Shown here one piece after another: positions 1 to 7,116 of a stretch of DNA of 64,000 bases. The notes below the pieces were generated by a model that ran no database searches, was not told the origin of the DNA, and was given only the letters and a program-made list of their open reading frames with translations. The DNA comes from Hyphomicrobiales bacterium (GTDB lineage: Bacteria; Pseudomonadota; Alphaproteobacteria; Rhizobiales; NORP267). The translations under genes and the position numbers were made by a program. The stretch lies in assembly GCA_021775875.1 (NCBI GenBank), contig JAJFHA010000025.1, forward strand, positions 1-64,000, written 5' to 3'. Position 1 is the first letter of the stretch; each line of letters opens with the position of its first letter.

Positions 1-77
1 GCTACAGAATAACCCCGTTCGGTAATCTGCTTGATGGCATCAATCTTGAATTCTTCTGTAAATCGTGGCTTGCCCAT
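1..77 (-). CDS. IS3-family transposase OrfA, N-terminal fragment cut by the window edge
   Basis: Reading leftward from the ATG at 77, the protein begins MGKPRFTEEFKIDAIKQITE and goes on as RGYSV. This is the typical start of the helix-turn-helix OrfA of IS3-family elements, which binds the IS ends. A good ribosome site (AAGGAGAA) sits six bases upstream of the ATG. Only 25 codons are visible, without a frameshift. OrfA is normally read with OrfB by programmed frameshifting to give the full transposase, but OrfB lies outside the window, so I cannot say whether this copy is active. Confidence 0.8.
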   Translation of the reverse strand, partial: MGKPRFTEEFKIDAIKQITERGYSV

Positions 78-139
78 GTCGTTCTCCTTGTCCTCATTTT
101 TAGGTGACAAGGTGTCTACAATTCTAGGGGCTATTCAAA
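1..139 (-). mobile_element. Right-hand end of an IS3-family insertion sequence (rest lies outside the window)
   Basis: The segment carries the 5' end of a transposase OrfA on the minus strand, with a terminal sequence outside it (about 89-139) that includes GACACCTTGTC. Almost the same terminal sequence, from the CTCATTTTTAGG block through CTATTCAAA, recurs at about 19160-19209 beside a decayed copy. The two sites stop matching after CTATTCAAA, so the element probably ends near position 139. The other end, the target duplication and the exact element name cannot be read from this window. Confidence 0.8.
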
Positions 140-430
140 CCAGCTATCTCTACTGCTGTGGCCCAAGCATGTTGAACAGAAGTTCGATACTGCAACTCCA
201 CTAATAATCCATCGCTCAATATGAATTTTCCTGTCGGACAAAGTATTTTATCGTTCAGGTAGCATGACTATTTTGTCATTTTGCTACGAGGTGGATTTAC
301 TTTTGGCGGAATAGGGACCGGAAGGTACATCAGTTTACCGAAATTAATTTTTGTAACGAAATTTGATATTTGGAATCATTACCTTAAGGTAAGCGAGTAA
401 AATCGGCCAAATAGAGCAGAGGAACTTATC
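140..430. other. Gap without a recognisable gene between the IS end and the GST gene
   Basis: No open reading frame of convincing length or composition was found on either strand. The stretch is AT-richer than its surroundings and presumably holds the promoter of the following GST gene, but I could not single out a -35/-10 pair. A purine-rich GAGCAGAGGA just before 431 is a plausible ribosome site. Confidence 0.4.
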
Positions 431-1177
431 ATGGGCGCGAATATTCGATTTCTTCACCATCCTACTTCACAGCCATGCCGTGCGGTGCATCAATTGATGC
501 TTGAAGCGGGTATCCCGTTTGACGAGGAAATCGTCAATCTGATGGATGGGGAAAATGAGACCCAGAGCTTCAAGGATACATATAATCCGACAGGCCAGGT
601 GCCGATCCTGGTTGATGGTGATTTTGTGGTTTGGGAAAGCCCGGCGATTGCGTCCTATCTGGCTGAGAAATTCGATATTGCGGACAACTGGTTCGGTGCA
701 ACCATGCAACAACGTGCCCTTATCCAGCAATATTGCCATTGGCATTCAACCACGCTACGGCGCGGGGCCGGGGCCTTTTTCTATACCCATTTTGCAGAAT
801 GCATCTGGGGCGACCGTGATTATTCCAAGGAAATAGAAAAGGGAAAATATACGCTTCTTGAGTCTATGGGGGTCATGGAAGCCTGGCTCGGGACTAGCAA
901 ATATCTCTGCGGTGACGAGATCAGTTTTGCCGACCTGCTCAGCTTTCATGAATTTATGTCGCATTTTGCAGGCAAAATTATTACGGACGCTGATTGGGGA
1001 AAACACCCGAATATCAGAAAATGGTTTGATGCTATTTCAGAGCGTCCTCATACGAAAGCGGTAAGCGAAATGATCATGGCGGTCGGTGCCATGCGCCTCG
1101 CCGGCGACCTTATTCCCATGACCCGCAAAACATCGCTCGCAAAGGGAACGGAAATTACACCCGGCCTTCCTTATTAG
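431..1177 (+). CDS. Glutathione S-transferase family protein (theta-like)
   Basis: The 248-residue protein has the two-domain GST layout. An N-terminal thioredoxin fold (about residues 5-82) contains TSQPCRAV around Ser13, the usual position of the catalytic serine in theta-class enzymes. It is followed by NPTGQVPIL with the cis-proline and by WES (69-70), which holds the gamma-glutamyl part of glutathione. An all-helical C-terminal domain follows (about 95-225). Such cytosolic enzymes conjugate or dehalogenate electrophiles; the substrate cannot be told from sequence. The gene stands alone, converging with the zinc-binding protein gene downstream, whose stop lies 23 bases away. Assignment to the family is secure; the theta subclass is likely. 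Confidence 0.9.
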   Translation: MGANIRFLHHPTSQPCRAVHQLMLEAGIPFDEEIVNLMDGENETQSFKDTYNPTGQVPILVDGDFVVWESPAIASYLAEKFDIADNWFGATMQQRALIQQYCHWHSTTLRRGAGAFFYTHFAECIWGDRDYSKEIEKGKYTLLESMGVMEAWLGTSKYLCGDEISFADLLSFHEFMSHFAGKIITDADWGKHPNIRKWFDAISERPHTKAVSEMIMAVGAMRLAGDLIPMTRKTSLAKGTEITPGLPY

Positions 1178-1199
1178 GTCCGCCGGTAAACACTGACCG

Positions 1200-2120
1200 T
1201 TATTGGGACGTCTGACCGCGAAGGCAATTTTCAATCGCGGTCAGATTTTGGGCCATCATTTCAAAATATAGCTCAGGCCCAGGTTCAATCCCGGCCCCAA
1301 GCGAATCTAGGACATTGTGACGGGCCGTTGTTCCGTCAATCAGGGTGTCGACTATACGCGGATTGAGTTGGGGTTCTGAAAACACACACACGATGGAGCC
1401 GGATTCCATACTGTTGCGAATGTCAGCGATACGCCCGGCATTTGCAGGTAGCTCGGGGGATGTAACCAGAACGCCTTCATTTCTCAGTTGAAAGCGGAAA
1501 TCCAGATATTGAAATCCGTCATGATAGGTAACGTAGGGAATATCCCCCAATGATTGGAGCGAGGCACTCATATCGCTTAGCAGATTGTTCAACCGGGATT
1601 GCAGGCGCGCGCTATTGCGCCGATAGGTTCGGGCATTGTCTGGGTCAGCGGCAACCAAAGCGGCGGCGATGGTGGCGACCATTTTGCGGGCATTGACCGG
1701 ATCGAGCCAGATATGGGGGTCTTTGCCATGCTCGTGATGTTGGGCGACAGCAGCATGCTCGGCTTCGCCGGTTCCACGATAATCCAGCAAGGTCAGCCCG
1801 CGGGTTTCAACAAGGCCAATAACCTCGGCTTGTCGGCCAAGCGTTTCCAGCGCCTTTTCCAGAAACAGTTCCAGACCCCTGCTGATGCGAAACACAAGAC
1901 GGGCACTCTGGATCGCCTCAGCGTCTGAGGGTCGCAGGCTGTATGAATGCGGTGAGGAGATGGCTGGGACCAATAAATATGGTGTGCCGGTATCTCCCAT
2001 CACCGCCGCAACGAGGGAATGCAGCGGCGCGATTGTTACCACAACATTGTCGAGTGCGCGGGACGAAGTGGTACTGAACAGGAATAAGAATGCGGAAAAA
2101 AATACGATTAGATATTTCAT
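1200..2120 (-). CDS. znuA: Zinc ABC transporter substrate-binding protein (ZnuA type), orphan
   Basis: A 306-residue cluster A-I metal-binding protein. A signal peptide (about 1-22, ending near SRA) sends it to the periplasm. The expected zinc ligands are present: His58 (SSPHSY), His136 (DPHIWLDP), His200 (YHDGFQ) and an acidic residue near Asp272 (LDSLGAG). The loop before His136 is short but His-rich (QHHEHG), as in ZnuA; long versions of this loop help to collect zinc. ABC partners znuB and znuC, and the regulator zur, are not in the window, so it must work with components encoded elsewhere. It is divergent from the pirin gene. ZnuA rather than a Mn-binding homologue is favoured by the His-rich loop. 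Confidence 0.88.
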   Translation of the reverse strand: MKYLIVFFSAFLFLFSTTSSRALDNVVVTIAPLHSLVAAVMGDTGTPYLLVPAISSPHSYSLRPSDAEAIQSARLVFRISRGLELFLEKALETLGRQAEVIGLVETRGLTLLDYRGTGEAEHAAVAQHHEHGKDPHIWLDPVNARKMVATIAAALVAADPDNARTYRRNSARLQSRLNNLLSDMSASLQSLGDIPYVTYHDGFQYLDFRFQLRNEGVLVTSPELPANAGRIADIRNSMESGSIVCVFSEPQLNPRIVDTLIDGTTARHNVLDSLGAGIEPGPELYFEMMAQNLTAIENCLRGQTSQ

Positions 2121-2147
2121 GAGACAGTGCCAACATACTTCAAGGGA

Positions 2148-2157
2148 AAAATGTTAT
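2148..2157 (-). promoter_or_regulatory. Possible Zur half-site upstream of znuA
   Basis: The ten bases AAATGTTATA match one arm of the AT-rich palindrome commonly bound by the zinc repressor Zur in alphaproteobacteria. They lie about 28 bases upstream of the znuA start, where a repressor would act. The second arm is poorly conserved (TCTTTACA), so this is only suggestive. Confidence 0.2.
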
Positions 2158-2274
2158 ATCTTTACAACCGGGCTTTTTGCAATTGCACAATGTCCCAATA
2201 GTGGAACTACCGGTGGTTAGTGTGTGAGATGCCGGTGATGCGGAACCACGGGGATATGGAACAGGAGACATGTC

Positions 2275-3207
2275 ATGGGATGGATTCCAGATTTTAGTGG
2301 AACCAGCGCAGAATCGGGTTCAGCAGATTCTATCGACATCAAAATCATCCCACGTGTTCAAGACCTTGGTGGCTTTGAAGTGCGGCGGGCGTTGCCAGCA
2401 CCAAAGCGGCGGATGGTTGGGCCGTTCATATTTTTTGACCATGTTGGTCCGGTTGAGTTTTTGACCAATCAGGGGCTGGATGTGCGCCCCCACCCGCATA
2501 TCGGCCTTGCTACAATCACCTATCTGTTAGAGGGAGAATTCCAGCACGCGGATTCTCTGGGCAATAACAGGATGATATATCCGGGCGAAGTAAACTGGAT
2601 GATTGCCGGCAAGGGAATAACCCATTCAGAGCGCACCAGTGAAGCGACTCGGCAAAACAAACATAATCTGCACGGAATCCAGACCTGGGTTGCGTTGCCG
2701 GAAGACCAGGAAGATATGGCGCCTGATTTTGAGCATCATGAAAGCGCACGCCTTCCGGTGCTGGATGCAGATGGTATTAATGCACGACTTATTGTGGGGT
2801 CCGCATACGGCGAGACGGCGCCGACACAGACTTTTTCCGACATGTTCTATCTGGATGTGACATTGGAACCTGAAAAAATAATGCCGCTGCCCCAGGACCA
2901 TGAAGACCGGGGGGCTTATATTTTGTCCGGTGTCGTAAGCATCGGCGGGGTAAACCATGAAACCGGGCAGATGCTTGTCTTCCGGCCCGGTGATGCGGTG
3001 ACGCTGAAAGCCGGTCCTCAGGGTGTGCGGCTCATCCTCCTAGGTGGCGAAAGTCTCAATGGCCCACGCTATCTTTGGTGGAATTTTGTTTCATCTTCAA
3101 AAGACAAAATCGAAGAAGCGAAACAGGCTTGGCGGGCCGCAGACTGGAAAAATGGGCCGTTCAAATTACCGCCGACCGATGACGGCGAATTTATCCCGTT
3201 GTCATGA
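2275..3207 (+). CDS. Pirin family protein
   Basis: The 310-residue bicupin carries the pirin metal site: His73 and His75 in RPHPHIGLAT, then His117 and Glu119 in GITHSER, spaced as in characterised pirins, which bind iron. The N-terminal cupin spans roughly 25-140 and the Pirin_C cupin about 190-295. Bacterial pirins act as quercetin dioxygenases, as redox sensors or as modulators of pyruvate dehydrogenase, and the sequence does not choose between these. It is transcribed away from znuA; a regulatory tie through metal supply is possible but not shown. The ATG at 2275 is preceded by AGGAGA. Confidence 0.9.
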   Translation: MGWIPDFSGTSAESGSADSIDIKIIPRVQDLGGFEVRRALPAPKRRMVGPFIFFDHVGPVEFLTNQGLDVRPHPHIGLATITYLLEGEFQHADSLGNNRMIYPGEVNWMIAGKGITHSERTSEATRQNKHNLHGIQTWVALPEDQEDMAPDFEHHESARLPVLDADGINARLIVGSAYGETAPTQTFSDMFYLDVTLEPEKIMPLPQDHEDRGAYILSGVVSIGGVNHETGQMLVFRPGDAVTLKAGPQGVRLILLGGESLNGPRYLWWNFVSSSKDKIEEAKQAWRAADWKNGPFKLPPTDDGEFIPLS

Positions 3208-3332
3208 GCAATAGATTTCGTAAGCGATAGACTTTCGTCCCGGCTTGTTGCCCAACCCGGTTTCGGGATATAAAGCAGCAATCAATTTTGCAGCTTTGGT
3301 AGAATCCAAACGCCACAGATTGGGGGATACAA

Positions 3333-4550
3333 ATGATCAACGCGGGTGATACAGCCTGGATTTTAACATCTACGGCTTTGGTGCTTTTTATGACGTTGCC
3401 GGGGTTGGCACTATTTTATGGCGGACTGGTTCAGTCCAAAAACATTCTCTCGGTTTTGATGCATTGCATGGCGATTGCCTGTTTGATGTCTCTACTCTGG
3501 TTGTTCGGCGGCTATAGTCTGGCCTTCTCAGAAGGCAATGCCTGGATTGGTGGATTGTCAAAATTCATGCTGATGGATGTGGGCCGCGAAACAGTGGCAG
3601 ATGGAACCGCTATACCAGAAACAACCTTTTTTATGTTCCAGATGACATTTGCGATTATCACGCCTGCCCTGATTATCGGGGCCTATGTGGAGCGCATAAA
3701 ATTCGTTGCCGTTCTGCTGTTTTCGACCCTGTGGCTATATATCGTTTATGCGCCGGTTACCCATTGGGTCTGGGGCGGTGGATGGCTTGGCGAAATGGGA
3801 GTTCTGGATTTTGCCGGCGGTATTGTGGTGCATGTCACGGCTGGTGTTTCAGCGCTTGTTATCGCAAAAATGCTGGGGTCCCGACGCGGTTTTCCAAACC
3901 AGGTACGGCCGCCACATGCACCTTGGATGGTGATGGTTGGCGCGGCCATGCTTTGGGTCGGCTGGTTTGGCTTCAATGCGGGCAGCGCGTTATCGGCGGG
4001 GTCCGATGCGGGAATGGCGATGCTGGTCACACATATTTCTGCGGCCACGGCTTCGTTGGTCTGGATGGTTATCGAATGGGTGAAATTCGGCAAACCGAGC
4101 CTTGTGGGGATTGTTACCGGGACCATTGCGGGTCTCGCGACAATCACGCCAGCATCCGGGTTTGTTGGCCCAATGGGTGGCCTCGTCCTTGGCCTTGCCG
4201 GCGGTCTGATTTGTTACGGCGCGGTTGATCTGATCAAACGCCGACTTAAAATTGATGACGCGCTCGACGTTTTGGCGGTCCATGGTGTTGGTGGTGCGAC
4301 GGGTACGCTTCTGGCAGCGGTCTTTGTAGCGACGTCACTTGGTGGCGTTGGTTTGGCCGACGGGGTCTCCATGGGTGACCAGTTTATCCTCCAGGTGATC
4401 GGGGTGGTGGTTACGCTTGCATGGTCGGCTGTTGCCACATTCCTGATCGTGAAACTTGTACAGATCGTGTGCGGGCTTCGTGTTAGCGATGAAGAAATTA
4501 TCGAAGGGCTCGATTTTTCAGCCCATGGCGAACAAGGCTACAATCTCTAA
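3333..4550 (+). CDS. amtB: Ammonium channel/transporter Amt
   Basis: A 405-residue inner-membrane Amt/Mep/Rh protein with about eleven membrane helices. Visible functional residues are the twin pore histidines His167 (GIVVHVTAG) and His317 (LAVHGVGG), Asp159 of the substrate site, and a periplasmic gate phenylalanine (Phe102, in FMFQMTF). The first helix begins directly at MINAGDTAW, without a cleaved signal. It conducts NH4+/NH3 into the cell under nitrogen limitation and is blocked by its PII partner, encoded 11 bases downstream. A weak TTTTGCA before the gene recalls a sigma-54 -12 element, but no matching -24 element was found. Confidence 0.95.
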   Translation: MINAGDTAWILTSTALVLFMTLPGLALFYGGLVQSKNILSVLMHCMAIACLMSLLWLFGGYSLAFSEGNAWIGGLSKFMLMDVGRETVADGTAIPETTFFMFQMTFAIITPALIIGAYVERIKFVAVLLFSTLWLYIVYAPVTHWVWGGGWLGEMGVLDFAGGIVVHVTAGVSALVIAKMLGSRRGFPNQVRPPHAPWMVMVGAAMLWVGWFGFNAGSALSAGSDAGMAMLVTHISAATASLVWMVIEWVKFGKPSLVGIVTGTIAGLATITPASGFVGPMGGLVLGLAGGLICYGAVDLIKRRLKIDDALDVLAVHGVGGATGTLLAAVFVATSLGGVGLADGVSMGDQFILQVIGVVVTLAWSAVATFLIVKLVQIVCGLRVSDEEIIEGLDFSAHGEQGYNL

Positions 4551-4561
4551 GGAATTGAACC

Positions 4562-4900
4562 ATGAAATGGATTATCGCAATTATTCAACCGCACCGTCTT
4601 GAAGCGGTGCGCGAAGCTTTGATGGCGATCAACGTAGCTGGCATGACCGTTACCGAGGTAAAGGGTTATGGCCGTCAAAAGGGCCATACCGAAATTTATC
4701 GGGGGGCAGAATATGAAATTTCCTATCTGCCCAAGGTGAAAATCGAGGTGGCCGTGGACGGTGCAATTGCTGATCAGGTTGTCGAAACCATTCGCTCATC
4801 CGCTGAAACAGGCAAGATTGGTGATGGCAAAATCTTTGTCCTCGATTTAGCAAATGCAGTTCGCATTCGTACCGGTGAAACTCAATCTGACGCGCTTTAG
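4562..4900 (+). CDS. glnK: Nitrogen regulatory protein PII (GlnK/GlnB)
   Basis: A complete PII protein of 112 residues. The T-loop contains Tyr51 in RGAEYEISYLPK, the residue uridylylated by GlnD, and KIGDGKIFV forms the conserved B-loop region. PII trimers sense ATP/ADP and 2-oxoglutarate and, when deuridylylated, plug the Amt trimer at the inner membrane face. The gene lies 11 bases after amt and should be cotranscribed. The order amt-glnK is the reverse of the usual glnK-amtB. Confidence 0.95.
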   Translation: MKWIIAIIQPHRLEAVREALMAINVAGMTVTEVKGYGRQKGHTEIYRGAEYEISYLPKVKIEVAVDGAIADQVVETIRSSAETGKIGDGKIFVLDLANAVRIRTGETQSDAL

Positions 4901-4933
4901 TTGAACCAAACTCTAAGATTGAGGCCATTCCAG

Positions 4934-5050
4934 ATGTATCGCCAGCGATTTTCTGGAAATGGGTATAGCCTGGCCCTTCGCCTCGAAACCGATGCCACCA
5001 TTGCAGGATTTCTTGATCCGGAAACCGCCCGGCGTCTCACAGAGTTTTAG
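4934..5050 (+). CDS. Possible 38-residue small protein or gene remnant
   Basis: An ATG at 4934 opens a frame of 38 codons ending at TAG 5048-5050. The product, whose second half reads TIAGFLDPETARRLTEF, has protein-like composition. A weak AGG lies about ten bases upstream. I recognise no family; it may be the leftover of a decayed gene. It sits between glnK and the epimerase gene on the same strand. Confidence 0.2.
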   Translation: MYRQRFSGNGYSLALRLETDATIAGFLDPETARRLTEF

Positions 5051-5146
5051 TCGATATTCCAAAAACCGGAAGAACAGGTTCGCAGCAAATCAAACTGCTG
5101 CTATAGGTGACAAAATTATGTTGCTCTACGCAAAGGCCCGACTGAA

Positions 5147-5830
5147 ATGACCAACAAAAATACGCCATCACCGATCCTGATTGCCCCATCAATTTTGTCG
5201 GCGGATTTCGCCCGCCTTGGCGAAGAGGTCAGTGCCATCGACAATGCAGGATGTGACTGGGTGCATATCGACGTTATGGATGGTCATTTTGTCCCGAACC
5301 TGACTTTTGGTCCGTGTGTAATCGAAGCCATTCGGCCGCACTCAAAAAAGATTTTTGATGTGCATCTGATGATCGATCCGGCCGCCCCCTATCTGGAGGC
5401 CTATTCAGCTGCCGGAGCTGATATCATCACGGTGCACGCCGAAGCCGATAAACATCTCGACCGGTCGCTACAGGTGATTCGGAATTTGGGGAAGAAAGCG
5501 GGAGTATCGCTCAACCCGGCAACCAATGAAAGCGTGATCGAACATGTCCTCGACAAAATTGACCTCGTGTTGGTCATGACTGTAAATCCGGGATTCGGTG
5601 GGCAGAAATTTCTTGAATCTCAACTCTCGAAAATTGCCAACATCCGCGCAATGATTGGCGATCGACCGATCCATCTGGAGGTCGATGGCGGCGTTAATTC
5701 TGAAACTGCGGCATTGGTAGCGAAAGCTGGCGCCGACGCACTGGTAGCGGGATCTGCCGTATTTGGCGACGGCAAATACGCCGTCAATATCGCCGCGATC
5801 CGGGCAGGGGCGGAAAACGCCATAGTTTGA
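5147..5830 (+). CDS. rpe: Ribulose-phosphate 3-epimerase
   Basis: A 227-residue TIM-barrel enzyme interconverting D-ribulose 5-phosphate and D-xylulose 5-phosphate in the pentose phosphate and Calvin pathways. Metal and catalytic positions are clear: His40 and Asp42 in [13 protein letters not shown], His73 in DVHLMI and Asp180 in LEVDGG. The phosphate loop and [10 protein letters not shown] signature are intact. Length matches the family. The start ATG has AAGG ten bases upstream. No Calvin-cycle genes are nearby, so a housekeeping role is most likely. Confidence 0.95.
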   Translation: MTNKNTPSPILIAPSILSADFARLGEEVSAIDNAGCDWVHIDVMDGHFVPNLTFGPCVIEAIRPHSKKIFDVHLMIDPAAPYLEAYSAAGADIITVHAEADKHLDRSLQVIRNLGKKAGVSLNPATNESVIEHVLDKIDLVLVMTVNPGFGGQKFLESQLSKIANIRAMIGDRPIHLEVDGGVNSETAALVAKAGADALVAGSAVFGDGKYAVNIAAIRAGAENAIV

Positions 5831-5965
5831 TCCCCGGAACCTGTTGATCCCCGGCCTGCGGCGGGTGCCACGCACGCGGCTAAAATCGGCTTGAGCGCAT
5901 TACATTACAGGCACGGTGTGATCCCGAAGGCAAAGGTATGCATCGCAACCGGAACCGGCCCAATA

Positions 5966-6136
5966 TCAATATGATCCTTTGATCTCAAAATCAGAAATAC
6001 AGACCCCGCCATTGCCAGAGCTATCAGTCATAGCGCCACTACAGGTGTCGCCGCCGACCACAACGTAATTTTTACCGTTCGGTTCAATAATGCATTCCAG
6101 ATCGATATGCATGAAGCAAAATTGACCAACAGGCAT
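5966..6136 (-). CDS. Possible 56-residue cysteine-containing small protein
   Basis: Read on the minus strand from the ATG at 6136, this frame encodes 56 residues, with cysteines at 7, 15, 32 and 46, a glycine/serine-rich middle (GGDTCSGAMTDSSGNGG) and the C-terminus EIKGSY. The composition resembles a folded secreted or metal-binding peptide more than random translation, but there is no clear ribosome site or signal peptide. It starts 8 bases from the start of the divergent K+ channel gene. I recognise no family. It fills most of the otherwise empty 5831-6143 interval. Confidence 0.3.
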   Translation of the reverse strand: MPVGQFCFMHIDLECIIEPNGKNYVVVGGDTCSGAMTDSSGNGGVCISDFEIKGSY

Positions 6137-6143
6137 TGATGTT

Positions 6144-7091
6144 ATGCAGATGAGAAAAACGCTTTACCGGGTTCTTGAGCGCTCCCACCGCACTGATCAA
6201 GCTGGACGCATCGTCGACCTGGCTTTAATTGCCCTGATTGCGGTCAACGTGGTTTCTGTAACTCTGGAGACGGTTGACTGGATATACGCAGATTACAAAA
6301 CCCTGTTTGATTTCATTGAGATTGTTTCGGTTGCCGTTTTTTCAGTAGAATATCTATTGCGCGTTTGGAGTTGTGTTGAAAAAGATCCCGACAAACCGGC
6401 ATTTTCTCAACGACTGCAATATATGATGTCTCCGCTGGCACTTATTGACCTGCTGGCCTTCGCGCCTTTCTACCTGTCTTTCTTCTTTGTTATGGACTTG
6501 CGGTTCCTGCGTGTTTTGCGGCTGTTGCGGATTTTCAAACTGACCCGCTATTCGTCTGCCATGATCATGCTTCTGGACGTATTTCGCGAAGAAGCAAACG
6601 CATTTTTAGCGGGTATGTTCATCCTGTTTGTGCTGCTGGTTCTGTCTGCAAGCGGCGCTTATCTTGTAGAGCATGACGTACAACCGGAAAAATTCGGTTC
6701 GATCCCTGACGCGATGTGGTGGGCTGTCGCGACCCTCACTACGCTCGGTTATGGTGATGTCACCCCCATCACGCCATTGGGGAAATTATTCGGCGCCTGT
6801 GTCGCGGTAACAGGGATCGGCATGGCAGCCCTCCCCGCTGGTATTTTGGCAAGCGGCATGGCCGATCAGCTTCGCCGCAAGCGAGAGGCGCTCGCTGATC
6901 AATATCGCGCAGCCCTTGAAGACGGTGTCATAGACACAGACGAAGCGCACGAATTGGAAGAATACAGAAAAAATCTGGGCCTGAGTAAACTTCTGGCGAC
7001 CGAAATTCTAAAAGACCAACAAAAAAGCGCTTTGTCACACAAGCTAAGCTTCTGCCCCAATTGCGGTGAAGACCTGACCCGCTACCATTAA
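6144..7091 (+). CDS. Voltage-gated-type potassium channel with C-terminal CxxC tail
   Basis: The 315-residue protein has six membrane helices. The S4 helix (118-136) carries regularly spaced arginines at 120, 123, 126 and 129, and the pore loop has the K+ selectivity filter TLGYGD (200-205). This is the Kv/KvAP-like tetrameric cation channel plan. After S6 comes a charged helix and a short helical region (about 250-285), and the protein ends in FCPNCGEDL (Cys304, Cys307), half a zinc ribbon that could pair between subunits. Physiological role unknown. The gene is single and converges on the TRAP operon. Confidence 0.88.
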   Translation: MQMRKTLYRVLERSHRTDQAGRIVDLALIALIAVNVVSVTLETVDWIYADYKTLFDFIEIVSVAVFSVEYLLRVWSCVEKDPDKPAFSQRLQYMMSPLALIDLLAFAPFYLSFFFVMDLRFLRVLRLLRIFKLTRYSSAMIMLLDVFREEANAFLAGMFILFVLLVLSASGAYLVEHDVQPEKFGSIPDAMWWAVATLTTLGYGDVTPITPLGKLFGACVAVTGIGMAALPAGILASGMADQLRRKREALADQYRAALEDGVIDTDEAHELEEYRKNLGLSKLLATEILKDQQKSALSHKLSFCPNCGEDLTRYH

Positions 7092-7116
7092 TATTCAGCG
7101 AATTCCTGACCAGCAG

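Noticed and set aside
4959-5150. Plus-strand 63-codon frame before rpe
   Set aside because: It lacks a ribosome site and runs into the rpe start; the competing 38-codon frame at 4934 looks more protein-like.
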